Of a stretch of 64,000 bases of DNA, positions 1-11,193 are shown piece by piece. This stretch comes from a bacterium (GTDB lineage: Bacteria; Desulfobacterota; Deferrisomatia; Deferrisomatales; BM512). The notes under the pieces were generated by a model. The model saw only the letters and a list, made by a program, of their open reading frames with translations, did no database searches and had not been told where the DNA came from. Position 1 is the first letter of the stretch; each line of letters starts with the position of its first letter. The position numbers and the translations under genes were made by a program. The stretch spans positions 135,817 to 199,816 of the forward strand of contig SCTA01000005.1 of the NCBI GenBank assembly GCA_004322275.1, in the 5' to 3' direction.

Positions 1-955
1 GGATGATCCCGTTGGGCTTGGTGATTATGTGCTTGAAGGTTTCGAGCCGCTGCCCCTCGATTCCGATGTCTTCGAGCCTTAGGACGACCGCCGTCTTGTC
101 CAGAAGGCGCATGACGACCCGCTCGCCGAAGGCGGTGGGGAGCACCGAGACGCGGATGTCGATCTCCTTGCCGGCGATCTTTATCCGTATCCTGCCGTCC
201 TGCGGGAGCCGCTTTTCGGCGATGTCGAGGGAGGCCATTATCTTCACCCTGCTCACCATCGAGGCGTGAAGGGCCTTGGGGGGGCTGAGAACCTTGTAGA
301 GAAGGCCGTCTATCCTGTAGCGCACCGCCAGCTCCCTGTCGAAGGGCTCTATGTGCACGTCGCTGGCGCGGTCCTTTACCGCCTGAAAGAGGATGCCGTT
401 GATGAGGCGGATGACGGGGGCCTCGTCCACCGCTTCGAGAAGGTCTTTGGGCTCCTCGAACTCGTGGGCGAGGGCGTCGAGGCTCTCTTCCGCTATTCCC
501 TCGATAAGCTCCTCGGCGCTGTCCGGCCCTATGTCGAAGACGCGGTTGGTTACGTGGAGTATCTCGTCTATCGGGGCGAGGCAGGCCCTCACCGGGCGTC
601 CGTAGAGGACGCGAAGGTCGGAAAGCACCGGCAGGGATTCCGAATGGGCGAGGGCCACTACGATCGTCCCGTCCTCTTCCCCTATCGGGACGAGCTGGTT
701 CTTTTTCGCGAAGCCGATGGGGAGGGGGGCGACCATCGCCGGGGTTATCTCTCCGGTGTCGATGGTCCGGACGGCGCGAAGGCCGAAGGCCTCCGCCTCT
801 ATGTCGAGGGCGGCCTCGTCGTCGAACCCCAGCTCTGCCAGTAGCTGCGAGAGGGGGATCTTCGACCGGCGCTTCCTTTCGAGGGCGCTCGCCGCCAGCT
901 CCGGGGCGACGCCCCGGCGAAGGAGCAGCTCTTCGAGGGAGGGGTTTTGACTCAC
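1..955 (-). CDS. gspE: Type II secretion ATPase GspE (N-terminal part, cut by window edge)
   Basis: This is the first ~318 residues of the cytoplasmic ATPase that powers type II secretion (or a closely related PilB-like ATPase). The GTG start at 955 lies one base after the gspD stop and follows a GGGGA ribosome site. Residues 1-150 form the N-terminal GspE/PilB domain. After it come the family signatures around DRASDVHIEP (near residue 195) and EKRLPQDGRI (near 255). The Walker A box, Asp boxes and any C-terminal zinc-binding cysteines would lie beyond the left edge. It is the third gene of a gspC-gspD-gspE operon, which supports GspE over PilB. The reading was made directly from the minus strand. 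Confidence 0.9.
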   Translation of the reverse strand, partial: MSQNPSLEELLLRRGVAPELAASALERKRRSKIPLSQLLAELGFDDEAALDIEAEAFGLRAVRTIDTGEITPAMVAPLPIGFAKKNQLVPIGEEDGTIVVALAHSESLPVLSDLRVLYGRPVRACLAPIDEILHVTNRVFDIGPDSAEELIEGIAEESLDALAHEFEEPKDLLEAVDEAPVIRLINGILFQAVKDRASDVHIEPFDRELAVRYRIDGLLYKVLSPPKALHASMVSRVKIMASLDIAEKRLPQDGRIRIKIAGKEIDIRVSVLPTAFGERVVMRLLDKTAVVLRLEDIGIEGQRLETFKHIITKPNGII

Positions 956-956
956 C

Positions 957-3302
957 TTACTTTTCCCCGGCCTTTTCACCCTCTTGCCCCTGCTGGTCGA
1001 TCTTGTCGATCGGAGCGAGGTTGGGGGCGAGGGTGTCCTTCAGGAGGTTGTCGAAGGTGTTGCCGATGAACCTCTTGTCCGAGGTCGTCTTCTCGTCGGC
1101 GTAATCCCTGTGCTCCATTGTCTTTTGCTGCGTCATTTTTTCGAGGTCGGCGCTCTCCCTGATGATGTGGGGGGTCAGGAAGATCATCAGGTTGGTCTTG
1201 CCCTTTGACTGCTGGTTGTTCCGGAAGAGCGCGCCGAGAAGGGGGATATCGCCGAGGCAGGGCACCGAACTCGAAGACACCTGCCTGTCGTCCTGAATCA
1301 GACCGCCGATGACGACCGTCGCGCCGTCCTTTATGAGGACGCTTGTCTTGGCCGAGCGCTTGGTGGTGGAAGGGGCGTTGCTCGAAGTGCCGGAGGTGGT
1401 GGAGAGCACGTCGCTCGTCTCCTGAAAGAGCTTCAGCCGAACGTAGTTTTCGTCGTTTATCTGCGGAGTGAAGCGCAGGGTGAGACCCACGTCCCGGTAT
1501 TCAAAGGTGAAGATCGGGTTGCCGTTGGAGTCGAACTTTTCGCTGGTCTGGAAGGGTATGTTGTCGGAGACGACAATTTCCGCCTCCTCGTTGTCGATGG
1601 TAAGAAGGTGCGGAGTGGAGATTACGTTTACGTCGCCCTTGGTCTGGAGGGCGTTAATGAGCGCGCCGATGTTGGGGAAGGTAACTCCGCCCACCTCCAC
1701 GGTTCCGTCTATCGCCGCCAGAAAGAGGCCGGAGGGGCCGGAAAGGGGGTTGGTGGCCAGCGAGGCGAGCCCTGATATTCCGCCGAAGTTCGTCCCGCCC
1801 GCGTAAGTGAACTTGCCGCTGTTGGGGTTGGCTGTGGAGCGCCATTCGACGCCAAGCTCCATCGCCCTCTTGTAGCTCATTTCCATGATGAGCGCTTCCA
1901 CCAGCACCTGGGGGCGGCGCGTGTCCAGCTTCTCGATGACCTCCTTCAGGGTCAGAAAGTCCTGCTGGGCGGCGATTATCACGAGGGAGTTGGTGGCCTT
2001 GTCGGCCATGACGTTCACCGGCTCGTCGAATTTGGCCGCGACCTCGGTAGAAGTCCTCGTCGCCGCGACGGCCTGCGGGGTCTCCGGCTGCCCCGGCTTG
2101 GGCTTGGCCCCGGCGGCCTTCGAGATCGCCGTAAGGACCGAGGCGACGTTTTCGGCTTCGGCGTATTTCAGGTGAATCAGGTTGATCTTGCCCTGCCCGG
2201 TCGGCGTCTCAACGTCCAGAGCCTTCACCAACTCGTGGATGAAGGCGAGGGTTTCGGCGTCGGCTATGACGATGAGGGAGTTGGTGCGCGGGTCGGGTAT
2301 TATTTTCGCGGCGTCGTCGGAAGGCTGAACGGTGGTCTGCGGCGAGGCGGGCTGCGGCTGCCCCGGCTGCGCCCTGGGAGCGGCGACGGCTGTGCGCCTC
2401 GCGGAAGCCCCGCCCTTCTCGGTGATGGCCTGGGTGACGAGCTTGGCCACGGATTCCACGGTGGCATTTTGCAGCTTGATGATTTCCATCGTGACGTCCG
2501 CCGTCTCGACGTCTATAGCCTCTATTATCCCGAGAAGGCGCTCTACGTTGGAGTACGCCTCGGTAAGGATGATCAGGTTGGTCGGCTCGTAGACCACGAC
2601 AGTCGAGTTGGGCGAACGAAGCTGGTTCAGCACGTCCGACACCTTCGAGGCGGGGATGTGTTTCAGGGTTATGAGCTGGGTCACGTAGCGGTCGCCGGGA
2701 GGAGAGGTTTCTCCCACGGTCTCGATGTTGCTGGACCGGGCCTTTTGCGTCGGAACGATCTTGAACACCGATCCGGAGGGCACGATGGTCAGGTCTTTGA
2801 CCCCGAGTATGGCCTGGAAGACCTCCTCGGCCTCGGCGATGTTCACCTCGGTGGGGCTTATGACCGTGACTTTCTTGCCGGTCACGGCGTCGTCGAGGAT
2901 GTAATTCTTGCCGGTAAGGGTCGAGATGTACTTGACCACCGCTTCGATCTCGGTGTCCTTGAAGTTCATCGCCACCTTGTCGCCCGGCGCCGCCTTTCCC
3001 TTGGCCGCAGGGACTGCGCCGGGCGCCGGAGCCGGAACCGCCGGAGTGGGGCGAACCGCCGGAGTGGGACCGGCCACCGGGGGGCGGACCGCCGGGGAAG
3101 GCCGCACTGCCGGTGCCGGAGTTGCCGTAGCCGGAGTGACCGCCGGGGCGGTTGGTTCAGCCGCCGGAGCCTGTTCGACCGCATGGGCGGAGGCCGCCTC
3201 CGGAACGGGGTCGGAGGGGGGCGCGGGGTCAGCCGAAAAGGCGAAGCTGCCGCTAAAGGTCAGAAGGGCGACAAGCGCCGAAATCTTTAAAATCTTTGCC
3301 AC
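957..3302 (-). CDS. gspD: Type II secretion secretin GspD
   Basis: Outer-membrane secretin of the type II secretion system. The GTG start at 3302 is preferred: it follows GGAGGG by 11 bases and begins directly with a signal peptide ending near SFAFSA. The ATG at 3344 would add 14 polar residues and has no ribosome site. After a long Pro/Ala-rich linker (residues ~25-105) come the N0 domain and repeated N1-N3 domains, including the LIILTEA and SLIVIAD secretin-N motifs. The C-terminal secretin core carries PQVLVEALI, VPCLGDIPLLGALFR and NLMIFLTPHI. The extended Ala/Pro linker is unusual but compatible with a periplasmic spacer. The product length (781 residues) is typical for the family. Confidence 0.95.
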   Translation of the reverse strand: MAKILKISALVALLTFSGSFAFSADPAPPSDPVPEAASAHAVEQAPAAEPTAPAVTPATATPAPAVRPSPAVRPPVAGPTPAVRPTPAVPAPAPGAVPAAKGKAAPGDKVAMNFKDTEIEAVVKYISTLTGKNYILDDAVTGKKVTVISPTEVNIAEAEEVFQAILGVKDLTIVPSGSVFKIVPTQKARSSNIETVGETSPPGDRYVTQLITLKHIPASKVSDVLNQLRSPNSTVVVYEPTNLIILTEAYSNVERLLGIIEAIDVETADVTMEIIKLQNATVESVAKLVTQAITEKGGASARRTAVAAPRAQPGQPQPASPQTTVQPSDDAAKIIPDPRTNSLIVIADAETLAFIHELVKALDVETPTGQGKINLIHLKYAEAENVASVLTAISKAAGAKPKPGQPETPQAVAATRTSTEVAAKFDEPVNVMADKATNSLVIIAAQQDFLTLKEVIEKLDTRRPQVLVEALIMEMSYKRAMELGVEWRSTANPNSGKFTYAGGTNFGGISGLASLATNPLSGPSGLFLAAIDGTVEVGGVTFPNIGALINALQTKGDVNVISTPHLLTIDNEEAEIVVSDNIPFQTSEKFDSNGNPIFTFEYRDVGLTLRFTPQINDENYVRLKLFQETSDVLSTTSGTSSNAPSTTKRSAKTSVLIKDGATVVIGGLIQDDRQVSSSSVPCLGDIPLLGALFRNNQQSKGKTNLMIFLTPHIIRESADLEKMTQQKTMEHRDYADEKTTSDKRFIGNTFDNLLKDTLAPNLAPIDKIDQQGQEGEKAGEK

Positions 3303-3333
3303 GTCAATGTACTCCCTCCGGAGGGAGACCCTT

Positions 3334-4305
3334 TCACCGTACATCGTAGGCGAGGGTCAGGGGTTGTCCCTTCCGCAGCAGGTTGAGCTGTATCGAAGAT
3401 TCGCCCTGCAGCCTTGAAAAGGCTTCGTAGGCCTGTTCTATGCTGTTCAGGGGGGTTCCGTTTACCTCTTTGATGATGTCGTTGTTCTGAAGCCCTATCC
3501 GAGAGAAGAGCGAAGCGGGTACGATCGAAAAAACCTTGAAGCCGTCCGTCTGCACGCTGTCCCCGGTGCCGGTGACGTTGGGCACGACGCGAATCTGTTG
3601 CATGAGGGCGGTCATGTTGGCTATTGCGTTGTCGAACTCGCTCCTGTCGATCGCCCAGGCGTTTTCCGAGACCTGGCGGATCGTGTCGGACTGGGGGGTC
3701 AGAACGGCGCTTTCCCTGCCGGGAACGGGCGGGGTGGCGGGCCTTGTTCTCGTCGGGGGGCGCATGGGGCCCCTCTGCGCGCTTTCAGCCGAGACGGGCC
3801 TCGCGGCGAAGAGCTCGATTTTCTCCTCCGAGCCGTTTCGCATTACGAGGACGTAGTCCTTACCGATCTCCTTGAGGGTTATTCCGGGGGATACCGGGTC
3901 TCCGGCGAAAACGATGCTGGAGACGTTGCCTTCCTGAAACACCGCGAAAGAGGCTCCCTGTGAGCGCACCGCGGTGGCGACTAAAGCCGCGTTCAGCTTC
4001 AGGGGCTCCGGCTTTGGGGGTTCGGCGGGGGCTGCGGGGGTGGCGGGCTGCGCCGCGGCGGCCAGTTCTGCGGGGGGGCGCGGGTTGTCGTTGAAGAGGT
4101 TTCTTTCCGCGATCACGTCGTAATCCGCAAGGCGCGAGGCTACTTGCGGACGCACCCCTTCCGCTCCGGCGCGGACCTCCTCGCGTCCTCCCACTTCAAG
4201 TTTTCCGGCGACGTAGCGCGTAAAAAGGTTCGCGCAAAGGTAAGCGCCCACGGTGATGAAGGCCACCGTCGCAAGAGTGATTATTTTTTTCGCACCAGTC
4301 TGCAT
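3334..4305 (-). CDS. gspC: Type II secretion inner-membrane protein GspC
   Basis: Inner-membrane clamp protein linking the secretin to the inner-membrane platform. An N-terminal membrane helix lies at residues ~8-26. The homology region with DYDVIAERNLFN (~62-73) is the classic start of the GspC HR domain. A Pro/Ala linker follows, then a C-terminal PDZ domain (~235-320) with the signature SRIGLQNNDIIKEVNG. It heads the gspC-gspD-gspE operon; the gspD start lies 31 bases downstream. No clear sigma-70 promoter was found upstream, although the gap to mreB (about 520 bases) leaves room for divergent promoters. Confidence 0.9.
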   Translation of the reverse strand: MQTGAKKIITLATVAFITVGAYLCANLFTRYVAGKLEVGGREEVRAGAEGVRPQVASRLADYDVIAERNLFNDNPRPPAELAAAAQPATPAAPAEPPKPEPLKLNAALVATAVRSQGASFAVFQEGNVSSIVFAGDPVSPGITLKEIGKDYVLVMRNGSEEKIELFAARPVSAESAQRGPMRPPTRTRPATPPVPGRESAVLTPQSDTIRQVSENAWAIDRSEFDNAIANMTALMQQIRVVPNVTGTGDSVQTDGFKVFSIVPASLFSRIGLQNNDIIKEVNGTPLNSIEQAYEAFSRLQGESSIQLNLLRKGQPLTLAYDVR

Positions 4306-5865
<1,560 letters not shown>

Positions 5866-5978
5866 TCCGCCTCGCCGGGCCATCCGTCAGAGCGCCAAGG
5901 TGGGCCTTCGAGCGAGCACGGCGACGCTTAAAACGGCGCTCGCAACAGTTTTCCCAACGGCCTCTCAAATGGATATCG

Positions 5979-6806
5979 ATGCAGGGCTTATTCACTAAAC
6001 GTCTGAGTCTCATCGCGGGCGGGCTTTTGCTGCTCCTGTCCGTGGGGCTGCTCACCTCCGGCCGCGAGGGGGCCGGGCCGGAGAACAGGTCCGCCGGCTT
6101 CGTGGGGCTTCCGCTTCAGGGGGTGGCCAGCGGCGCAGGAAGACTCTTCGGCGGCTTCGTGAACCGCTTCATCTTCTTTGCCGACGCCGGCGAAGAGGTC
6201 CAGAAGCTTCGTGCCGAGGTCGATTCCCTGCGCTTCGAGCTCCTCAAGACCGAAGAATACCGCTTCGAGAACGAAAGGCTCAAATCCCTCCTCGGTTTCA
6301 AGGAAGCCTCCTTTCTCGACAAGATGATCCCGGCCAGGGTCATAGGCCGTAGCGCTTCGGCCTGGTACCGCACCATAGTTCTCGACCGGGGCTCGCTGGA
6401 CGGCGTAAAGAGCGGCTCTCCGGTGGTCACCAGCTACGGCGTGGTGGGCAGAGTCTATGACGTGGGCGAATCCGCCAGCAGGGTGCTTCTTCTCACCGAC
6501 GCCAGCTCCGCCGTGGACGGCCTTTTGCAGCGCAACCGCGGGCAGGTTCTGGTCGAGGGGGACATGACCCCCAATCCGAGGCTCCTTTACATAACCCGCG
6601 GCACCGACATAGAGGAGGGCGACAAGATAGTCACCTCCGGGCTTGACGGCATCTTTCCCAAGGGCGTGGTGCTCGGACACGTGGGGGAAGCCCGCGACGA
6701 GCCGGGAGAGATGTTCGTGAAGGCGGTGCTGGAGCCCGCCGTGGATTTCGCCCGCCTCGAAGAGGTTTTCATAATCACCGGGACTTACGGAGGCGTACCT
6801 GAGTGA
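5979..6806 (+). CDS. mreC: Rod-shape protein MreC
   Basis: Periplasmic scaffold of the elongation machinery, bridging MreB/MreD to PBP2. It has one N-terminal membrane helix (residues ~10-26), a coiled coil rich in Glu/Leu (~65-105) and a double beta-barrel domain with VVTSYGVVGRV and LDGIFPKGVVLG, both family hallmarks. It starts 113 bases after mreB with a weak ribosome site, so translation may depend on the polycistronic mRNA. Its stop overlaps the mreD start by four bases (GTGA). Confidence 0.95.
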   Translation: MQGLFTKRLSLIAGGLLLLLSVGLLTSGREGAGPENRSAGFVGLPLQGVASGAGRLFGGFVNRFIFFADAGEEVQKLRAEVDSLRFELLKTEEYRFENERLKSLLGFKEASFLDKMIPARVIGRSASAWYRTIVLDRGSLDGVKSGSPVVTSYGVVGRVYDVGESASRVLLLTDASSAVDGLLQRNRGQVLVEGDMTPNPRLLYITRGTDIEEGDKIVTSGLDGIFPKGVVLGHVGEARDEPGEMFVKAVLEPAVDFARLEEVFIITGTYGGVPE

Positions 6807-7297
6807 GGGCGCGCGTTGCCTGGCTGGCCGCGCTTCTGGCGGCGCTCCTTGTCCAGACCGCCCTTATCCCGCCCTTTATCCCGGAAGCATGGCGACCGGA
6901 TTTTACCCGTTCTCTGGTGCTGTGGCTTGCGCTGACCGGGGTTCCCGGCGGCGGCGTCTACCTCTCCTTCGTCGCGGGCCTTGCGGTGGATATAGTTTCC
7001 GGCGGTCCTCCCGGTTTCACGGCTGTGTGCCGCCTCGTAATCTATGCCTTCGCCCGTCCCTGGCGGGGAGTGTTCGAGCTGCGGGGCATAATCTTCATAA
7101 TCGGTCCCTTCGCCGTGCTGGCCGACACCGTAGCCGTGCTTCTGCTTAAAAACGTCATCTTCCTGAACCAGATGGATTCGCTGTTTCTGATCTCGATCGG
7201 CGCAAGACAGATACTGGTGGAGATTTTCGCCGTGCCTCTGGCCTTCGCCGCCCTTGAGAAGATGACCGGCTTCAAGACCGAAGAGCCTCTCCTGTGA
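6803..7297 (+). CDS. mreD: Rod-shape protein MreD
   Basis: Small inner-membrane partner of MreC, 164 residues with about five hydrophobic segments. The GTG start overlaps the mreC stop (GTGA), indicating translational coupling. The GLAVDIVSGGPPGF region matches the usual MreD core (GlxxDxxxGxxxG). The 3' end again overlaps the next gene by four bases. Family assignment rests on membrane topology, that core motif and position between mreC and mrdA. Confidence 0.92.
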   Translation: MRARVAWLAALLAALLVQTALIPPFIPEAWRPDFTRSLVLWLALTGVPGGGVYLSFVAGLAVDIVSGGPPGFTAVCRLVIYAFARPWRGVFELRGIIFIIGPFAVLADTVAVLLLKNVIFLNQMDSLFLISIGARQILVEIFAVPLAFAALEKMTGFKTEEPLL

Positions 7298-9198
7298 TTC
7301 CCTCGACGCCGATTACCCGTTCGCATTTAAAGCCGCGTTTCGTCGCCCTGATGGCGGTGCTGGGAGTGGCCTTTCTCATTCTGGCGCTCCGGCTCGTGCA
7401 GCTTCAGATAATGAGAGGCATCTATTACCGCAATCTGAGCGAAAACAACCGCATCCGCGCAATTTTCCTCACCCCTCCGAGGGGCTACATCCTCGACCGC
7501 AACGGCGAGGTTCTGGCTAACACCGTCGCCTCCTTCGACGCCACGGTGATCCCTCAGGAGGTTCCCGAGGATAACCGCTTCGAGACCTATCTGACGGTCG
7601 GCTCCATACTCGGCATGAAGCCCGAGGAGATAAAGGAGAAGGTGGAGGGCAAAGGCCCCGCCCGTTTTCGGCCGCGCCTTTTAAAGAGGCACATCTCCCG
7701 CGAGGAGATGGCGAAGCTCGAAGCCAGAAGGATAGAGCTGCGGGGAATCGCCGTCGCGCCCACGCCCATCCGCAATTATCCTCTGGGCGATTTTTTCGCT
7801 GCGACGATGGGGTACATGGGGGCCATCGGCCCCGGCGAGCTGGGGACGCCGGATTTCACAGACTACGATCCGGCGGATTTCGTCGGCAGGGCGGGTATAG
7901 AAAAATCCTGGGAAAAGGAGATTCGTGGAATCCCCGGAGGCCTTCAGGTAGAGGTGGACGTGCGTGGCAGAAGGCTTCGGGAGCTGGCTAAAAAGCCCGC
8001 GAAACCGGGGGCCAACCTGGTCCTCACGATAGACAAGACCTTGCAGGAGGCCGCCGAAAAGGCTCTGGGGGACGAGGTGGGCTCTCTCGTCGCGGTGGAC
8101 GTGCGCACCGGCGACATACTCGCCATGGCCTCGCGGCCGACCTACAACCCCAACGAAATGGCGGCCGGAATCTCCACCGAGGAGTGGAAGGCCCTCGCCG
8201 AAAATCCCTTTCACCCGCTGCAGAACAGGGCGGTGCAGGGGCTCTACGCGCCGGGCTCCACCTTCAAGGTGATAATGGCGGCGGCGGGGCTCGCCGAAGG
8301 GGCTATAACCACCCAGTCCACCTTTTACTGCGGCGGCAAACTCAATTTCGGCGGAAGGGATTTCGGCTGCTGGAAACACGAGGGCCACGGGACCGTCAAT
8401 CTGGCAACGGCAATCGAGCAGTCCTGCGACGTTTATTTTTACCAGCTCGGCCTCCTTCTCGGCGTCGATGCAATTCACGACTACTCCAGGCTATTCGGCC
8501 TCGGCGAGGAGAGCGGCATAGGCCTCGCGGGCGAAAGAGAAGGGCTCGTGCCCTCCAGCGCCTGGAAAAAGAAGGTCAAGGGGAAGCCGTGGTATGCGGG
8601 CGAAACCCTCTCCCTCGCCATAGGACAGGGTTATTTGCAGGTAACGCCCCTTCAACTCGCTATAATGACCGCGACGATAGCCAACCCCTCCAAGGTGAGG
8701 CCAAAGCCCCGGTTCGTGCTGCGGATCGAGGATGGAGACGGCAAGGTCGTCAAGAGTTTCGAGCCCGAGACCGCGGGAAAGCTGGACATCAACGACACCT
8801 GGCTCTACGCGGTGCGCGACGGGATGAGAAGGGTCGTCGAAGGGTCCGGGACGGGGCGGGCGGCGCGCGTCGAGGGTTTCCAGGTCGCGGGCAAGACCGG
8901 GACAGCGCAGGTCGTAGGGATGAAAAACGGCGTCGGGGGAGGCGCAAGCGAGGAATGGATATACAGGGACCACGCGCTCTTCGTCTGCTTCGCCCCCTAC
9001 GACGACCCGAAGATAGCTATTGCCGTAGTAATGGACCACGGGGGCCACGGAGGCAGCGTCGCCGCCCCCAAGGCCGCCAGGGTTCTCGAAGCCTTCAGGG
9101 ATCTGGGCAAGCCAAAACCCGAGGAAGATGATCCGGACAAGCCCGAAGACGAAGGGGAAGCTAAAATTGACGAACAAGCCGTCAAGCCGCAGGATTGA
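7294..9198 (+). CDS. mrdA: Penicillin-binding protein 2 (elongasome transpeptidase)
   Basis: Class B penicillin-binding protein that cross-links lateral-wall peptidoglycan with RodA. The GTG start overlaps the mreD stop. One N-terminal membrane anchor (residues ~17-36) is followed by the dimerisation domain with PPRGYILDRNG, then the transpeptidase domain. Catalytic motifs are complete: STFK with nucleophile Ser322, SCD at 377 (the SxD form also found in PBP2), and KTGTA at 534. A charged tail rich in Asp/Glu/Lys closes the 634-residue protein. Its 3' end overlaps rodA. Confidence 0.96.
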   Translation: MIPSTPITRSHLKPRFVALMAVLGVAFLILALRLVQLQIMRGIYYRNLSENNRIRAIFLTPPRGYILDRNGEVLANTVASFDATVIPQEVPEDNRFETYLTVGSILGMKPEEIKEKVEGKGPARFRPRLLKRHISREEMAKLEARRIELRGIAVAPTPIRNYPLGDFFAATMGYMGAIGPGELGTPDFTDYDPADFVGRAGIEKSWEKEIRGIPGGLQVEVDVRGRRLRELAKKPAKPGANLVLTIDKTLQEAAEKALGDEVGSLVAVDVRTGDILAMASRPTYNPNEMAAGISTEEWKALAENPFHPLQNRAVQGLYAPGSTFKVIMAAAGLAEGAITTQSTFYCGGKLNFGGRDFGCWKHEGHGTVNLATAIEQSCDVYFYQLGLLLGVDAIHDYSRLFGLGEESGIGLAGEREGLVPSSAWKKKVKGKPWYAGETLSLAIGQGYLQVTPLQLAIMTATIANPSKVRPKPRFVLRIEDGDGKVVKSFEPETAGKLDINDTWLYAVRDGMRRVVEGSGTGRAARVEGFQVAGKTGTAQVVGMKNGVGGGASEEWIYRDHALFVCFAPYDDPKIAIAVVMDHGGHGGSVAAPKAARVLEAFRDLGKPKPEEDDPDKPEDEGEAKIDEQAVKPQD

Positions 9199-10264
9199 TT
9201 TCGGGTTCGTAGGACTTCTCGTCCTCCTTTCCCTGCTCGGCCTCGTCGTCCTCTGGTCGGCCAGCCGGGGGGCGGAGGGGGAGATGGCGGGTTACGCCTC
9301 GAAACAGGTCCGCTGGCTTCTGGTCGGAATCGCGGCGATGATCGCGGCCGCTTCGGTGGACCACAGGAAGCTCTATCAGAACGCCTATATAATCTACGGC
9401 ACGCTCATCGTCCTTTTGCTCCTCGTCCTTTTTCTCGGCAAGATATCGATGGGAGCGCAAAGGTGGCTGGCTCTGGGGCCCATCAGATTTCAGCCCTCGG
9501 AGTTCATGAAGGTCGGGATGGCGATAGTCGCGGCGAGATATTTTTCCGATTCGCCGGTTAGGCCGCCCTACGGGGCGAAGGATCTCCTCGCCCCTGCGCT
9601 CCTCACCCTCGCCCCGGTGCTCCTGACCGCCCTCCAGCCGGACCTCGGCACCGCGATACTGGTGGCGGCGGTGGCCTCGGCGGTAACCCTCTTCCAAGGG
9701 GTCAAAAAAAGGACCTTTCTAACCATAATCGGGGGAGCCCTCGCCGCCGCCCCTCTCTTCTGGTACCTGCTGCGCGACTACCAGCGTCAAAGGATACTTA
9801 CCTTTCTGGACCCGGAAAGAGACCCCGCCGGTGCGGGGTACCACACCATCCAGTCGAAGATAGCCATAGGCTCCGGCCAGATACTGGGCAAGGGCTATCT
9901 AGAGGGAACCCAGTCGCACCTGCGCTTTTTGCCGGAACGCCATACCGACTTCATCTTCGCCGTCCTCGCGGAGGAGTGGGGGTTTATCGGCTCCATCGTG
10001 GTGCTGGCGCTTTTTTTCCTCCTCATACTTTGGGGGCTGGACATTGCGGCCAAGGCGAGAGACACTTTCGGGAGGCTCCTCGCGGTCGGCCTCACGGCGA
10101 TCCTCTTTTTTCACGTCTTCGTAAACGTAGGGATGGTGCTGGGGATTTTGCCCGTCGTCGGCGTTCCTCTCCCTCTCTTCTCCTACGGGGGATCGTCGGT
10201 ATTGACCGCCTACATAATCGCGGGGATACTGCTAGGTATCAGAATGAGGCGTTTTTCCAATTAA
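9167..10264 (+). CDS. rodA: Peptidoglycan glycosyltransferase RodA (SEDS family)
   Basis: Multi-pass SEDS polymerase that builds glycan strands with PBP2. A TTG start at 9167 is preferred because GAAGGGGAAG lies directly upstream; an in-frame ATG at 9128 would add 13 charged residues and has no ribosome site. Signature segments include GAQRWLALGPIRFQPSE, ALQPDLGTA, LPERHTDFIFAVLAEEWG and PLPLFSYGGSS. About ten membrane helices are visible. It overlaps mrdA by 32 bases. The 365-residue length from TTG is normal. Confidence 0.95.
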   Translation: MTNKPSSRRIDFGFVGLLVLLSLLGLVVLWSASRGAEGEMAGYASKQVRWLLVGIAAMIAAASVDHRKLYQNAYIIYGTLIVLLLLVLFLGKISMGAQRWLALGPIRFQPSEFMKVGMAIVAARYFSDSPVRPPYGAKDLLAPALLTLAPVLLTALQPDLGTAILVAAVASAVTLFQGVKKRTFLTIIGGALAAAPLFWYLLRDYQRQRILTFLDPERDPAGAGYHTIQSKIAIGSGQILGKGYLEGTQSHLRFLPERHTDFIFAVLAEEWGFIGSIVVLALFFLLILWGLDIAAKARDTFGRLLAVGLTAILFFHVFVNVGMVLGILPVVGVPLPLFSYGGSSVLTAYIIAGILLGIRMRRFSN

Positions 10265-10291
10265 AACTCATGTTTCGTGAAGGCGCCGCCG

Positions 10292-10900
10292 ATGAATAAG
10301 ATTATGATGCAACAAAACCCTCACGATTTCGCCTCTCTCGGGAGCGCTCTGGCCAGCGCGCGCGACGAAGGCGTGCTCGACGCCGATCAATTCTCCTACC
10401 TTGCCGGGGTTCTCGCGGCCGGAATACTCTCCGGAACGATGCGTCTCGGCGATTACTCAGCCGTGCATGCGGCGCTTTCCCTGATCCTCGACGCGGTTTT
10501 CAGCGACCCCAATCTCTTCGCCTCGGTTCCCTCCTCCGACGACACCGGCGGCGCCCTCGACTCCAAGCTGGAGGTCGTAGGCGACATGTGGGCGAGCGTA
10601 GACGACGGAGACGAAGTCTGCGAGAACGTTCTGGATTTCGTCGAGGAAGCCTTCAAACTCGAAGAGGCGGATTTCGGGGACCAGATCTGGTTCTCGGCTC
10701 CCCTTCTCGTGGACTTCGACGGGTTCAAGGAGGGGCTTCGCAGGGTAGGCCTTTCGATCCTTCGGGTCGAGGGGCCCTTCAATTACCGCGGCAAATACGC
10801 CGTCGTCGGCGACAGCGGATGCTGTTTCGGCGAGGGGAGGATGGTTCTGGCTTGTGGGGACAGGCAGCTAGGACTCGCTTTCCGCGACGAAATGCCCTGA
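10292..10900 (+). CDS. Hypothetical acidic protein downstream of rodA
   Basis: A 202-residue protein I do not recognise. The ATG at 10292 follows GAAGG by eight bases; an upstream GTG at 10277 is possible. The composition is strongly acidic, with many Asp/Glu and few Lys, and no signal peptide or membrane segment, so it is likely cytosolic. A run of Asp/Glu-rich text (SSDDTGGALDSKL, ASVDDGDEVCEN) occupies the centre, and the C-terminal half contains GDSGCCFGEGR. It begins 27 bases after rodA and could be co-transcribed with the shape operon, but nothing in the sequence links it to cell shape. Confidence 0.6.
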   Translation: MNKIMMQQNPHDFASLGSALASARDEGVLDADQFSYLAGVLAAGILSGTMRLGDYSAVHAALSLILDAVFSDPNLFASVPSSDDTGGALDSKLEVVGDMWASVDDGDEVCENVLDFVEEAFKLEEADFGDQIWFSAPLLVDFDGFKEGLRRVGLSILRVEGPFNYRGKYAVVGDSGCCFGEGRMVLACGDRQLGLAFRDEMP

Positions 10901-10907
10901 TGTGTTT

Positions 10908-11027
10908 CCGGCGCATCCTTTCCGCCCCCGGCGTCGTCATGTCCTCGCTTAAGGGCTCGCCGTAGCGCTGCTACTGCCTCGCCCTCTCGCTACGGACATT
11001 CCTCGCCGGGAACGGAAAACCGCGCCG
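10908..11027. repeat. Intergenic repeat family B, copy 1, followed by a family A fragment
   Basis: This ~120-base stretch after the rodA operon is close to the reverse complement of 21374-21490. Shared blocks include TTTCCGCCCCCGGCGTCGTC, GGCTCGCCGTAGCGCTGCTA and the segment around GGAACGGAAAA. Just downstream, 11055-11095 carries the end of family A (GCCGAAATAGTTTGCCGG). No gene is present before radA at 11194. Confidence 0.7.
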
Positions 11028-11193
11028 GTAAATGCGCCTTGCCGCGCCGCAGCTTTAGCGAAGGCGGGTCGCCGAAATAGTTTGCCGGGAGAACTGTTGC
11101 TGTGTCGCGTACTCGCCTAACGCACCTGCCGGCTCCTGCTCCAAAATCCGTACTTCCCGATGCTTTCAACAGTCTCCAGGGGGTCGTCCTTTC

